A stretch of DNA of 64,000 nt from Streptomyces mangrovisoli (GCF_000974985.2 NZ_LAVA02000021.1:59111-123110); one strand, 5' to 3'; numbered from the stretch's first letter, positions 17,854 through 26,798 are shown. Translations and numbers: made by a program. Notes: generated by a model from the letters alone, not told the origin.

Positions 17854-19484
17854 CGGGGGGACTCCCGTCGCTGAGCGTCGTCACGGAGATCGTCGAAAAC
17901 CGACCTCAAGGACATCAACGCGCGTTGCACGTGTGGCAGTTCCAACGGTGAGGGTGACGTGAGGCATTCCGTGCGCTCCTCGTCCGTGTCGCCGAGCAGC
18001 GGTCCGGTGGCGAGCCGCACCCGCAGCGCGCCGAGGTCGTCGCCGAAGCGGTGGCCGCCCGGCGCGGGCATCCCGAGCCGGGTGGTGAGAAGGTCCTCCA
18101 GTTCCTGCGCGTCGCCGACGCCGTGCGCGGCGAGCCCCGCGCGGAGCGGGCCGAGATCCACGTAGAGGTGACGTCCGGCCTGCGGCGGCCGGGCGAACGC
18201 CCCGGCGGCGACGACGGCGGCGTGCGCGGCGGCGGCCACACTCGCGTGCAGCCGTACGGCGGCGGCGCGGCGCTCCACCACGTCCGCGGGCTCGCCGAGC
18301 GCGTGACCGGCGGCCGCGGCGACCGGCTCGGCGACCCGCGCGCCGAGCGCGGTCAGCACGTCGAGGACGCGCGCGTGCAGGTCGCGCCCGGTGGCGTCGG
18401 CCGGGAACCGGGCGACGGCGGCCGGCCAGCTCGGCGGCAGCAGGGCCCCGGCCAGGTCGGTGACCACGGTGACCTGGCCGGGCAGCATCTCGGCCGGGCT
18501 GAGCAGCACGGTGTCGTGCGGGGAGTGCAGGGTGTCGCGCCAGGTCTCGTCGCTGACGAGGTGCAGGCCCTCGCCGGCGGCGGCCTCCGCGGTCGCGTGC
18601 AGCAGTTCGGGCGGGGCGACCGTGGCGGTCGGGTCGTCGGCGACCGACAGCACGAGCAGGCGCGGGTCGCCGCCCTCGTCGCGGACCCGGCGCACGGTCT
18701 CCAGCAGGGCGTACGGGTCGGGCACCCCGCCGCTCTCGGCGGGGGTGGGGACGTGGAAGACGGGCCGGCCCAGGAGGCGCGCGTACGGCGCCCACCAGGC
18801 GGCGCAGGGCCGGGGCACCAGGACGTCGCCGCCGAGGGCCGCGGTCAGCGCGACCAGCAGAGCCGGGGCGCCGGGGGCGGCGGCCACCCGGCCGAGCCGG
18901 GTGGGCAGTCCGCGTCGTTCCCAGTAGCCGCAGGCCGCCTCGCGCAGCGCGGGCGCGCCGCCCACCGGTTGCTCGGCGGCGCGCCCGGCCGCCGCGGCGA
19001 GGACGGCCGAGAGCCCGGCCGGCACGGGCAGTCCGTCGCCCGGCAACGCCGGCCCGTACCGAACGGGCCCATGCCCTTCCGCTTCCGCGGAGGGGCGGTC
19101 CGCCGGGTCGGTCCGGCTGTGGCGTCCGGGGGCCGTCGGGACGGGGTGACCGCCCGACACCGACCGACCGCGCTGTTCCGAAGCCGACGGGTCGCGGACT
19201 TCCAACGCCGACCGACCGCCGGGCTCGGCCTCCGACCGGTCGCGGTGCTCCGGGTCCGACCGGCCGCCCCGCTCCGGTTCCGTCCCGTCGTGGTTCTCCG
19301 GGACCGAACGGCCACCCCGCTCCGGTTCCGTCCGACCGCGGTCCTGCGGGACCGACCGGCCGCCCTGCTCCGGGTCCGACCGGCCGCGGCTCTCCGAGTC
19401 CGACCGGCCGCCCCGCTCCGGTTCCGTCCCGTCGTGGTTCTCCGGGTCGGTCGGGGCGTGGTCTTCCGGGTCCGTACCCCGCAT
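17850..19484 (-). CDS. Aminotransferase-fold protein lacking the PLP lysine (no lysine at all)
   Basis: A 544-residue protein. Residues about 10-110 are a disordered repeat rich in G, R, S, P, E and D with an 8-residue period. From about 150 it resembles class I/II aminotransferases: ALREAACGYWERRGL, VAAAPGAPALLVALTAALGG, VLVPRPCAAWWAPYARLLG, an NPTG-like DDPTATVAPPELL and SDETWRD, which holds the pyridine-nitrogen aspartate. The position of the Schiff-base lysine (normally SxSK) reads VVTDLAGALLPPSWP, and the whole translated protein contains no lysine. It therefore cannot be a normal PLP transaminase and may be a binding or regulatory protein. The ATG at 19484 is the start; it is coupled to the MBL gene downstream. 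Confidence 0.75.
   Translation of the reverse strand: MRGTDPEDHAPTDPENHDGTEPERGGRSDSESRGRSDPEQGGRSVPQDRGRTEPERGGRSVPENHDGTEPERGGRSDPEHRDRSEAEPGGRSALEVRDPSASEQRGRSVSGGHPVPTAPGRHSRTDPADRPSAEAEGHGPVRYGPALPGDGLPVPAGLSAVLAAAAGRAAEQPVGGAPALREAACGYWERRGLPTRLGRVAAAPGAPALLVALTAALGGDVLVPRPCAAWWAPYARLLGRPVFHVPTPAESGGVPDPYALLETVRRVRDEGGDPRLLVLSVADDPTATVAPPELLHATAEAAAGEGLHLVSDETWRDTLHSPHDTVLLSPAEMLPGQVTVVTDLAGALLPPSWPAAVARFPADATGRDLHARVLDVLTALGARVAEPVAAAAGHALGEPADVVERRAAAVRLHASVAAAAHAAVVAAGAFARPPQAGRHLYVDLGPLRAGLAAHGVGDAQELEDLLTTRLGMPAPGGHRFGDDLGALRVRLATGPLLGDTDEERTECLTSPSPLELPHVQRALMSLRSVFDDLRDDAQRRESPR
19210..19446. repeat. 24-bp-period coding repeat in the aminotransferase-like gene
   Basis: Degenerate units of 24 bp encode an 8-residue motif of the type GGRSxPEx/GTEPER. 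A 45-bp stretch at 19258-19302 is repeated exactly at 19402-19446, six units away, pointing to recent duplication within the array. Confidence 0.85.
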
Positions 19485-19623
19485 GGGCGCCTCCGCGCAG
19501 TTGGTGGTGGTGCGTTGCGCTGCCGGGCCGAGCCGACGCGGGCTCCGTGTACCCGGAGTTCCGGTTCCGCCTGGCGTCCCGCGCGGGTCGCGCCGGTCAC
19601 ATCCCACCCGTGCCGCCCGCCGG

Positions 19624-20784
19624 TCAGCCGCGTGCCGCTCCCCTCCGGCGCCGCATCCGGTACACGGCGCCGCCGGCCGCGCCCAGGACCAGCAGGCTCC
19701 CGGCTGCCACGGCCGGGACGGACCCGTCGAGCGAACCGCCGGTGCCGGCGTCGACTCCGCGCTGGACGGAGGCCACCGGGTCGTCGGGCTCCACGGGGGC
19801 GACGGGCGCGAGGGAGGCGCAGTCGCCGCTCGGGGCGGTGGTGCGGCCGCCGGTGCCGGGCTCCCTGCCGTTCGGGGCGGTGGTGCCGTCCGGGTCGCCG
19901 GTACCGCGGCCGGCACCGGTACCGCCCTGGTCGGTCGTGCCCAGGTCTGCGGCGGCGTTCGGGTCGGTGCCGTCCTGGCCGCGGGTCGGGTCACCGAGCG
20001 TCGCGGCGTCGGTCGCGGCACCGTCGCCGAGGGGGTCGTCGCCCAGCGGGTCGTCGCCGGTGGCGGCGCTGTCACCGAGGACGCTGTCCTCGATGGCGGC
20101 ACCGCTGTCGGCGGCCGAGGCGGCGGGATCCCGGGACGTGTCGTCGTCGTCCGCCCCGATGCCCTCGGGGCCGCGCGCGCCGCAGCCGGTTCGGCCGCCG
20201 CCGGTGCCGCCCGGGTCGTCGTCGGGGCACACCTCCCCCGGCACGGTGCCGCACGCGGCGCCGGAGTCGGCGGGACCGAGGGCCGTACTGTCGACCGTGC
20301 CGTCGGCCGTACTGTCGGCCGTGCCGTCGGCGGCGCCGGTGGCGGCTCCGTCGGTGGCACCGGTCGCGGAGCCGCCCCGGCCGACGCTGAAGTTCGCGTT
20401 CCACGGCTGCCCCTGCGCACCGGGCGCGGCCGGGCAGGTGCCCTGCACGGTCCACGCGGCGTCGGCGCCCGACGGGTCCGTGCCGTCCCCCGCCGTGATC
20501 CGGGCGGTGCCGCGGTACGACGGTCCGGCGACGTCGTCGTCATCGGCGGGCACCCGCTTCAGCCGCACGGTGCCGGGGTCGAAGGCCTCGGAGGTGGCGT
20601 CGACGGAGTCGGGCGCGGCCCCGCCGACGGGGTCGCAGGAGACGGTGACGGTGAGCGTGCCGCCGGGCTGCACGGTGCCCGGACCGACCTCGGCGTCCGG
20701 GTCCGCGACCGCGGTCGGCACCGCGCCGCCGAGCACGGTACCGGCCAGGACGGCGACGGACAGGGCTCGGACGATGGGACGCAT
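19624..20784 (-). CDS. Secreted, probably membrane-anchored Asp/Gly/Thr-rich protein
   Basis: A 386-residue exported protein of unknown function. It has a signal peptide (MRPIVRALSVAVLAGTVLGG, cleavage probably after AVA near residue 27). Then comes a short Ig-like domain of about 110 residues (GGTLTVTVSCDPVGG to GQPWNANFSV). A long low-complexity region rich in D, G, A and T follows. The C-terminus is VAAGSLLVLGAAGGAVYRMRRRRG, a membrane anchor with a basic tail. GAGGAG lies 9 nt before the ATG. The Ig-like part resembles domains of Streptomyces cell-surface proteins; a structural role is inferred. Confidence 0.75.
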   Translation of the reverse strand: MRPIVRALSVAVLAGTVLGGAVPTAVADPDAEVGPGTVQPGGTLTVTVSCDPVGGAAPDSVDATSEAFDPGTVRLKRVPADDDDVAGPSYRGTARITAGDGTDPSGADAAWTVQGTCPAAPGAQGQPWNANFSVGRGGSATGATDGAATGAADGTADSTADGTVDSTALGPADSGAACGTVPGEVCPDDDPGGTGGGRTGCGARGPEGIGADDDDTSRDPAASAADSGAAIEDSVLGDSAATGDDPLGDDPLGDGAATDAATLGDPTRGQDGTDPNAAADLGTTDQGGTGAGRGTGDPDGTTAPNGREPGTGGRTTAPSGDCASLAPVAPVEPDDPVASVQRGVDAGTGGSLDGSVPAVAAGSLLVLGAAGGAVYRMRRRRGAARG

Positions 20785-20920
20785 GAGCGGGACTCCTCGC
20801 GGGGACGGGACGGCTGCCGGGCACGGGGTTCGTGCCTCTCAGCCATCACAGCCCCCGCCCCCGCCCGGCGCGCGCGGCCGGACCCATTCGCGGGACGCGC
20901 CGCGCCGAACGGGTGAATCC

Positions 20921-20987
20921 GCGGGCGACCCTCGACCGATCCCACGGGCGAACCTCGACCGATCCACGGGCGAACCTCGGCCGATCC
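20921..20987. repeat. Three 22-23 bp tandem units in gene-free region
   Basis: Units at 20921-20943, 20944-20965 and 20966-20987 share the core CGGGCGAACCTCGACCGATC with single changes. They lie in a 714-bp gap (20785-21498) upstream of the secreted-protein gene in which no gene was recognised. Confidence 0.9.
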
Positions 20988-21072
20988 GTGGCCGCCGGGT
21001 CCGGATCCGGGCGCCCGGGGACTCCGGGGTTCCGGGCCCCCGGGACGTCTCCGCGATCGGGGCGCCCCGGAC

Positions 21073-21172
21073 ACTCCGCGATCCGCGCGCTCGGGCGACT
21101 CCACGATCCGGGCGCTCGGGCGACTCCGCGATCCGGGTGCTCGGGCGACTCCGCGAACCGCGGGCCCGGGAC
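21073..21172. repeat. Four 25-bp tandem units
   Basis: Units start at 21073, 21098, 21123 and 21148 and share ACTCCGCGATCCGGGCGCTC with a TCGGGCG end; the fourth is degenerate. The 25-bp length is not a multiple of three, which argues against coding. Confidence 0.88.
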
Positions 21173-21203
21173 GGCTCCCGCGATCCGCATGCGCGGGGCG
21201 GCT

Positions 21204-21335
21204 CCACGACCCCGGACACCCGCCACGGCACCACGACCCCGGACACCCGGCCGGCCCCTCGATCCGCCCGTCCGGGCGGCGGCACCGGTGTCCGGGCAGC
21301 CGCCCGTCCGGGCGGCGGCACCGGTGTCCGGGCAC
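21204..21335. repeat. 19-bp and 36-bp direct repeats
   Basis: CCACGACCCCGGACACCCG occurs at 21204-21222 and 21231-21249. Immediately after, a 36-bp unit beginning CGCCCGTCCGGGCGGCGGCA is present at 21265-21300 and again from 21301 to about 21335. These are two more unrelated repeat families in the same gene-free stretch. Confidence 0.85.
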
Positions 21336-21498
21336 ACGCGACGGCTCTGCGGTCCGGGTGCCGCCACGGCTCCGCCATCCGCAGGCCCGGGGCGGCTCCG
21401 CGGTCGAGTTCCGGGCCCGCCCGACGAAGACGCACAGGGCTCACCTCGTGAAGGAGGCCGCCGACGCCCGACGGACCTCCGGAGGCGGCGGGTGCGGC

Positions 21499-21747
21499 TC
21501 AGCCGCCGGGCGTCACCGACTCGCCGCAGCCGCGCTCCCGGGCGCCCTCACGGGTGCGGCCCGCCGCGACCGGGCGGCGGGGATTGCGCCGCAGCCATTC
21601 GCCCTCGAGCCGGGCCATGCGGTCGTTGTGCGCCCGCAGCGCGTCGTTCGAACCGTAGAGCAGCGTGTCGTGGCGCGTGCGGTGGATCGTCTCCAGCTCC
21701 TTCATGAGCTGCTGGTCGTCCAGCCGACTCGGATCGACTCCGATCAT
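21499..21747 (-). CDS. Small conserved actinobacterial protein (DUF6158-like)
   Basis: An 82-residue protein with a charged helical core: GVDPSRLDDQQLMKELETI, HRTRHDTLLYGSNDALRAH and RMARLEGEWLRRNP. This layout matches the short DUF6158-type proteins common in Streptomyces and relatives. The ATG at 21745-21747 has only a weak purine stretch upstream. It sits 160 bp downstream of the ABC-F gene on the same strand. Its function is unknown; helical content suggests a small binding protein. Confidence 0.7.
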   Translation of the reverse strand: MIGVDPSRLDDQQLMKELETIHRTRHDTLLYGSNDALRAHNDRMARLEGEWLRRNPRRPVAAGRTREGARERGCGESVTPGG

Positions 21748-21907
21748 CGTCGTACCCCGCTCGTCGAGTTCTGTCTGGGGTCCGGGCAACCGCCCGGGTG
21801 CACCACCCCCGAGCGGCTTCGGGGACGGCGGGACCAGGGATCTCGCTTCTCTCCATCCACTGTACGAACATTCCGGCCCCCGGGCCGCCCAGGCGCCGGC
21901 GGGCCCG

Positions 21908-23527
21908 TCAGCGCGCCCGTTCGACCCGCCGTTCGTCCCAGACCGGCTCCGCCGTCTCGCGCACCCTGCCGTCGCTGCCGAAGACCAGGTAACGGTCGAA
22001 GGAGCGGGCGAACCAGCGGTCGTGGGTGACCGCGAGGACCGTGCCGTCGAAGGCCTCCAGCCCTTCCTGGAGCGCCTCGGCGGACTCCAGGTCGAGGTTG
22101 TCGGTGGGCTCGTCGAGCAGCAGCGCGGTCGCGCCCTCCAGTTCGAGCAGCAGGATCTGGAACCGGGCCTGCTGGCCACCGGAGAGCCGCTCGAAGGTCT
22201 GTTCGGCCTGCTGGGTCAGCTCGTAGCGGCGCAGCCGGGACATGGCGGCCCCGCGGTCCTGGGCGTGCTCCTTCCACAGGATGTCGAGGAGGGTGCGGCC
22301 CTGGAGCTCGGGGTGCGCGTGGGTCTGCGCGAAGTGGCCGGGCACGACCCGCGCGCCGAGCCGCCACTGCCCGGTGTGCGCCACGTCGTCGCCGGCCAGC
22401 AGGCGCAGGAAGTGCGACTTGCCCGAGCCGTTGGAGCCGAGCACGGCGACCCGCTCGCCGTAGTAGATCTCCAGGTCGAACGGGTGCATCAGGCCGGTGA
22501 GTTCGAGCTGTTCGCAGGTGACCGCGCGGACTCCGGTACGGCCGCCCTTCAGGCGCATCCGGATGTCCTGCTCGCGCGGCGGCTCCGGCGGCGGGCCCGC
22601 CTCCTCGAACTTGCGCAGCCGGGTCTGCGCGGCCGCGTACCGCGAGGCCATCTCATGGCTGACGGCGGCGGCCTGACGGAGCGTCAGCACCAGCTTCTTC
22701 AGCTGGGCATGCTTCTCGTCCCAGCGCTTGCGCAGCTCCTCGAAGCGGGCGAAGCGTTCGCGCCGGGCCTCGTGGTAGCTGCCGAAGCCGCCACCGTGCA
22801 CCCAGGCGTCGGCGCCCGCGGGCGAGGGCTCCACGGAGACGATCTTCTCGGCGGCGCGGGAGAGCAGTTCGCGGTCGTGGGAGACGAACAGCACGGTCTT
22901 GCGGGTCTCCCGGAGGCGCTCCTCCAGCCAGCGCTTGCCGGGTACGTCGAGGTAGTTGTCCGGCTCGTCGAGCAGCAGCACCTCGTCGGTGCCGCGCAGC
23001 AGCGCCTCCAGCACCAGCCGCTTCTGCTCGCCGCCGGACAGCGTGCGCACCTGCCGGAACTGCGCCTTGTCGTACGGCATCCCGAGCGCGGCCATGGTGC
23101 ACATGTCCCACAGCGTCTCGGCCTCGTAGCCGCGCACCTCGGCCCAGTCGGCGAGGGCCTGCGCGTAGGCCAGCTGGGCGGCCTCGTCGTCGACGGTCAT
23201 GATCGCGTGTTCGGCGACGTCGACGGCGCGGGCGGCCTGCTGGATGCCGGGCGGCGCGACCGACACGAGCAGGTCGCGCACGGTCGTCTCGTCGCGGACC
23301 GAGCCCACGAACTGGCGCATCACGCCGAGGCCGCCGCCGACGGTCACGGTGCCGCCGTGCGGCTTCAGCTCACCGGAGATCAGCCGGAGCAGCGTGGTCT
23401 TGCCCGCGCCGTTGGGCCCGACGAGGGCGACCACGGCGCCCTCCCCCACGCGGAAGGAGACATCGCCGAGCAGTGCCCTCCCGTCGGGGAGGTGGTATTC
23501 GAGGTGCGCTGCTTCGAGATGTCCCAT
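21908..23527 (-). CDS. ABC-F family ATPase
   Basis: A 539-residue cytosolic protein with two ATP-binding cassettes and no membrane segments. The first cassette has Walker A GPNGAGKTTLL (about 37-47), signature LSGGEQKR and Walker B VLLLDEPDNYLD. The linker of about 80 residues (arginine/lysine-rich, YHEARRERFARFEELRKRW) is the P-site tRNA-interaction motif of ABC-F proteins. The second has GSNGSGKSHFL, LSGGQQAR and ALLLDEPTDNLD. ABC-F proteins act on ribosomes in translation quality control or antibiotic protection. The short N-terminus and lack of a C-terminal extension make a housekeeping translation factor more likely than an antibiotic-specific protector. Confidence 0.92.
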   Translation of the reverse strand: MGHLEAAHLEYHLPDGRALLGDVSFRVGEGAVVALVGPNGAGKTTLLRLISGELKPHGGTVTVGGGLGVMRQFVGSVRDETTVRDLLVSVAPPGIQQAARAVDVAEHAIMTVDDEAAQLAYAQALADWAEVRGYEAETLWDMCTMAALGMPYDKAQFRQVRTLSGGEQKRLVLEALLRGTDEVLLLDEPDNYLDVPGKRWLEERLRETRKTVLFVSHDRELLSRAAEKIVSVEPSPAGADAWVHGGGFGSYHEARRERFARFEELRKRWDEKHAQLKKLVLTLRQAAAVSHEMASRYAAAQTRLRKFEEAGPPPEPPREQDIRMRLKGGRTGVRAVTCEQLELTGLMHPFDLEIYYGERVAVLGSNGSGKSHFLRLLAGDDVAHTGQWRLGARVVPGHFAQTHAHPELQGRTLLDILWKEHAQDRGAAMSRLRRYELTQQAEQTFERLSGGQQARFQILLLELEGATALLLDEPTDNLDLESAEALQEGLEAFDGTVLAVTHDRWFARSFDRYLVFGSDGRVRETAEPVWDERRVERAR

Positions 23528-23592
23528 GAGGCCGCATTCTGCGGTCGCCCGCCGACCAGGGGCAAACCGTTATCACCGGGCAGGGCCCGGAC

Positions 23593-24273
23593 TCAGGTCT
23601 CGCGGTCCGCCGGAGCGCCGTCCGCCGGGTCCACCGGGTGTCCCGTCGGCCCACCCTCGCCCGTCGCGGCGACGGCCGCGCCCGCCCAGGTCAGGGCCTT
23701 CCACCCGTCGGCCAGGGAGCCCTCCAGGACCACCACGCCGGTGTTGTCCAGGGGGCGGGCGGCGGCGTAGGCGATGTCCACGTTGTCCGCGCGGGCCGCG
23801 GTCCACAGGCGGATGGCGGCGCCGTGGCTGACCATGGCGACCGCGGCGGCCCCGCTCGCGGCGGCCTCGGCCACCACGGCGTCGTAACGGCCGAGGGTCT
23901 CCTCACCGCTCTCCCCGCCCGGCATCCGCAGCGCGGTGTCCCCCGCGGCCCAGGCGAAGACCGTGCGCATGTACCGCTCGCCGCGCGCGCAGTCGCCGCG
24001 CAGCATCTCCAGGTCGCCCGCGAAGACCTCCCGGATGCCGTCGCGGACCAGCACCTCCAGGCCGCGGGCCGCCGCCAGCGGGGCGGCGGTGAGCTGGGTG
24101 CGCAGGAGGGTGGAGGCGTAGAGGGCGTCGATGTGCTCCCCGGCGAGGGCCGCCGGGAGCGCCTTCGCCTGCCGCCGTCCGAGTGCCGTGAGCCCGGGGC
24201 CCGGCACGGCGGTGTCCAGGAGAAAGTCCACGTTGGAGGGGGTCTGGCCGTGCCGTACGAGGAGCAGGCGCAT
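23593..24273 (-). CDS. Histidine phosphatase superfamily protein
   Basis: A 226-residue phosphoglycerate-mutase-like protein. The catalytic phosphohistidine motif is LLLVRHGQTPSN at the N-terminus. The second arginine/acid region is TLLRTQLTAAPLA with REVFAGDLEML, and the second catalytic histidine is in VAMVSHGAAIRLW. The ATG at 24273 is chosen because RLLLVRHG follows at once and GGAAGGGA lies upstream; an in-frame extension of 16 residues is unlikely. It precedes the ABC-F gene by 65 bp on the same strand. Substrate unknown. Confidence 0.9.
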   Translation of the reverse strand: MRLLLVRHGQTPSNVDFLLDTAVPGPGLTALGRRQAKALPAALAGEHIDALYASTLLRTQLTAAPLAAARGLEVLVRDGIREVFAGDLEMLRGDCARGERYMRTVFAWAAGDTALRMPGGESGEETLGRYDAVVAEAAASGAAAVAMVSHGAAIRLWTAARADNVDIAYAAARPLDNTGVVVLEGSLADGWKALTWAGAAVAATGEGGPTGHPVDPADGAPADRET

Positions 24274-24341
24274 ACGGTCGTCCCTTCCTGTCACCCGGTC
24301 CGCCGGTCGGCATTCGGCCACTTCAGGGTAACCGTCCCTGC

Positions 24342-25829
24342 ATGAGCCCTGACGTCGACCTCACCGCCCTCAAGCCCGGCGCGCGTTCCTTCAGCCGGCG
24401 GCTGCTCGCCCTGGACGGCCGGCTCTTCGAGGTGGCCGCCGAGCGCCACTGGCCGGGGGCGGAGCGCATCCTGCCCCGGCTGAGCCGCTCCGCCAACCAC
24501 GGCGTGCTCTGGTTCGCGACGGCGGCCGCGATGGCGGCGACCCGTACCCCGCGGGCCCGCCGGGCGGCCGTCCGCGGTCTCGCCTCGCTGACCCTGGCCT
24601 CCCTCACGATCAACACCCTGGGCAAGCGGTCGGTGCGCCGGGCGCGCCCGGTGCTCGACCCGGTGCCGCTCGGGCGGCAGCTCAAGCGGCAGCCGATCAC
24701 CACGTCGTTCCCCTCCGGGCACTCCGCCTCCGCCGCGGCCTTCGCGACCGGGGTGGCGCTGGAGTCGCCCGCGTGGGGCGCGGCGGTGGCGCCGGTGGCG
24801 TTCTCGGTCGCGATGTCCCGGGTGTACACGGGTGTGCACTTCCCGAGCGACGTGCTCGCGGGCGCCGCCCTCGGCGCGGCGGCCGCGTTCGCGGTGCGCG
24901 GGATGGTGCCGGGCCGCGCCGCGCTCGTGCCGCCCGCGCGGCCGCGCGTCGAGGCGGCGGCGCTGCCGGACGGCGCGGGCCTGGTGGTCGTGGCGAACAC
25001 GGCGGCCGGTACGGCGGACCGGGTGCGGGCGCTGCGTGCCGAGCTGCCTGCCGCCGAGGTCGTGGAGTGCGGCCCCGAGGACGTGGCCGGCGAGCTGGCG
25101 AAGGCGGCGGCGCGGGCCCGGGTGCTCGGCGTGTGCGGCGGCGACGGCACGGTGAACGCGGCGGCGGCCGTCGCCCTGCGGCACGGTCTGCCGCTCGCGG
25201 TGCTGCCGGGCGGCACGCTCGACCATTTCGCCCGCGACCTCGGGGTGGCGGACGCCCGTGACCTCGGCCGGGCGCTGCGCCGGGGCGAGGCGGTCCGGGT
25301 GGACGTGGGCCGGTTCCGCAGCGGGCGGCGCCACGGCGTCTTCCTGAACACGCTGAGCCTGGGCGTGTATCCGGAGCTGGTGAAGGTGCGGGAGAAGTGG
25401 TCGCCGTGGATCGGCGGCTGGCCCGCGGGGGTGCTCGCCGCGAGCCGGGTGCTGCGCGCCGACCGCGCTCCGCTGGAGGCCGAAGTCGCGGGCCGGGCGC
25501 ACCCGTTGTGGCTGCTGTTCGTCGGCAACGGCGGCTACCACCGGACGGGGCTCGCGCCGGACCGGCGCCAGGACCTCGCCGACGGGATGCTCGACGTGCG
25601 GGTGGTGCACGGCGGGCGGCACCCGGCGCTGCGGCTGCTGTCCGCGGCCGCCGCGGGCCCGCTGACCCGCTCCCCCGTGCACTCGGCGGCGCGGCTGACC
25701 CGGCTGGACCTGGCGGGTGTCGCCCCGGGCACGCTCCTCGCCTACGACGGCGAACTGACCGAGGTGGAGGGCGAGGTGACGCTGGACAAGCTGCGGGAGG
25801 CGCTCACGGTGTACCGGCCGATGCCGTGA
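24342..25829 (+). CDS. PAP2 phosphatase - diacylglycerol/sphingosine kinase fusion
   Basis: A 495-residue two-domain lipid enzyme. Residues about 1-190 form an integral membrane PAP2 phosphatase with GKRSVRRARP (motif 1), SFPSGHSASAAAF (motif 2) and SRVYTGVHFPSDVLAG (motif 3). Residues from about 215 to the end form a diacylglycerol kinase-type catalytic domain with VCGGDGTVNAAAA and LPGGTLDHFARDLG. The latter replaces the usual asparagine of GTxNHFA with aspartate. The arrangement puts opposite activities (lipid phosphate removal and lipid phosphorylation) in one chain, with the active sites probably on opposite faces of the membrane. A role in lipid recycling is inferred. Confidence 0.88.
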   Translation: MSPDVDLTALKPGARSFSRRLLALDGRLFEVAAERHWPGAERILPRLSRSANHGVLWFATAAAMAATRTPRARRAAVRGLASLTLASLTINTLGKRSVRRARPVLDPVPLGRQLKRQPITTSFPSGHSASAAAFATGVALESPAWGAAVAPVAFSVAMSRVYTGVHFPSDVLAGAALGAAAAFAVRGMVPGRAALVPPARPRVEAAALPDGAGLVVVANTAAGTADRVRALRAELPAAEVVECGPEDVAGELAKAAARARVLGVCGGDGTVNAAAAVALRHGLPLAVLPGGTLDHFARDLGVADARDLGRALRRGEAVRVDVGRFRSGRRHGVFLNTLSLGVYPELVKVREKWSPWIGGWPAGVLAASRVLRADRAPLEAEVAGRAHPLWLLFVGNGGYHRTGLAPDRRQDLADGMLDVRVVHGGRHPALRLLSAAAAGPLTRSPVHSAARLTRLDLAGVAPGTLLAYDGELTEVEGEVTLDKLREALTVYRPMP

Positions 25830-25970
25830 CCGCGACCCGCAGGAGCCGCCGCCCCCGATCTCGTTCCTGATGATCCGTCAGTCCACTATTCAAAACGCAG
25901 GTCTCATCATTCGGCATGCGCGCGTACGGTTGCCACAACGCCGGCGAACGGTACGAGAAGGGGCACAGTC

Positions 25971-26798
25971 ATGCCGAAGGCGCAGGAGACAGCCGTCTAC
26001 ACGCACGGGCACCACGCGTCGGTGCTGCGATCGCACACCTGGCGCACCGCCGCCAACTCGGCGGCTTATCTGCTCGGTTCGCTCAAGCCGCACATGAAGG
26101 TGCTGGACATCGGATGCGGTCCCGGCACCATCACCGCCGACCTGGCGGAGCTGGTGCCCGAGGGCCATGTCACCGGCGTCGACCACGCGCCCGGGATCGT
26201 GGCGACCGCCCGCGCCACGGCGGCCGAACGGGGCCTGGCCAACGTGGACTTCGCGGTCGCCGACGTCCACGCGCTGGACTACCCGGACGACACGTTCTGC
26301 GTGGTCCACGCGCACCAGGTGCTCCAGCACGTCGGCGACCCGGTGCAGGCGCTCAGGGAGATGCGCCGGGTCACCGCGCCGGGCGGTCTGATCGCCGTAC
26401 GCGATTCGGACTACGCGGCCATGACGTGGTACCCGCAGCCGCCCGGGCTGGACGACTGGCTGGACCTGTACCGGCGGGTCGCCCGCGCCAACGGCGGCGA
26501 GCCGGACGCGGGGCGGCGGCTGAAGTCGTGGGCGCGCGCTGTGGGCCTCACCGACATCACGGCCACCTCGGCGACCTGGACGTTCTCCACACCGGAGGAA
26601 CGGGCCTGGTGGAGCGGACTGTGGGCGGAGCGCACGGTCGCCTCGGCCTACGCGAAACTGGCCGTCGAGGGCGGCCACGCGACCGCCGAGGAGCTGGCGG
26701 CCGTGGCGGACGCCTGGCGGACGTGGGGCGCGAGCGAGGACGGCTGGTTCGCGGTCCTGCACGCCGAGATCCTGTGCCGCAAGGAGCCGAAGGAGTGA
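25971..26798 (+). CDS. Class I SAM-dependent methyltransferase
   Basis: A 275-residue UbiE/Methyltransf_11-type protein. Motif I is KVLDIGCGPGTITADLAEL (about 43-61), then GHVTGVDHAPGIV, FAVADVHALDYPDDTF and VVHAHQVLQHV, followed by VTAPGGLIAVRDSDY. A short AT-rich promoter-like segment precedes it (TTGCCA at 25929-25934 and TACGAG 16 bp later). The methyl acceptor is unknown; the motif pattern is common in menaquinone, sterol-like and secondary-metabolite methyltransferases. Confidence 0.88.
   Translation: MPKAQETAVYTHGHHASVLRSHTWRTAANSAAYLLGSLKPHMKVLDIGCGPGTITADLAELVPEGHVTGVDHAPGIVATARATAAERGLANVDFAVADVHALDYPDDTFCVVHAHQVLQHVGDPVQALREMRRVTAPGGLIAVRDSDYAAMTWYPQPPGLDDWLDLYRRVARANGGEPDAGRRLKSWARAVGLTDITATSATWTFSTPEERAWWSGLWAERTVASAYAKLAVEGGHATAEELAAVADAWRTWGASEDGWFAVLHAEILCRKEPKE

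Noticed and set aside
20832..21707. Open frames crossing the repeat field upstream of the secreted-protein gene
   Set aside because: They consist of low-complexity Arg/Pro/Ala/Gly, change with the repeat phase (22, 25 and 36 bp) and lack a convincing start, so they are not called as genes.
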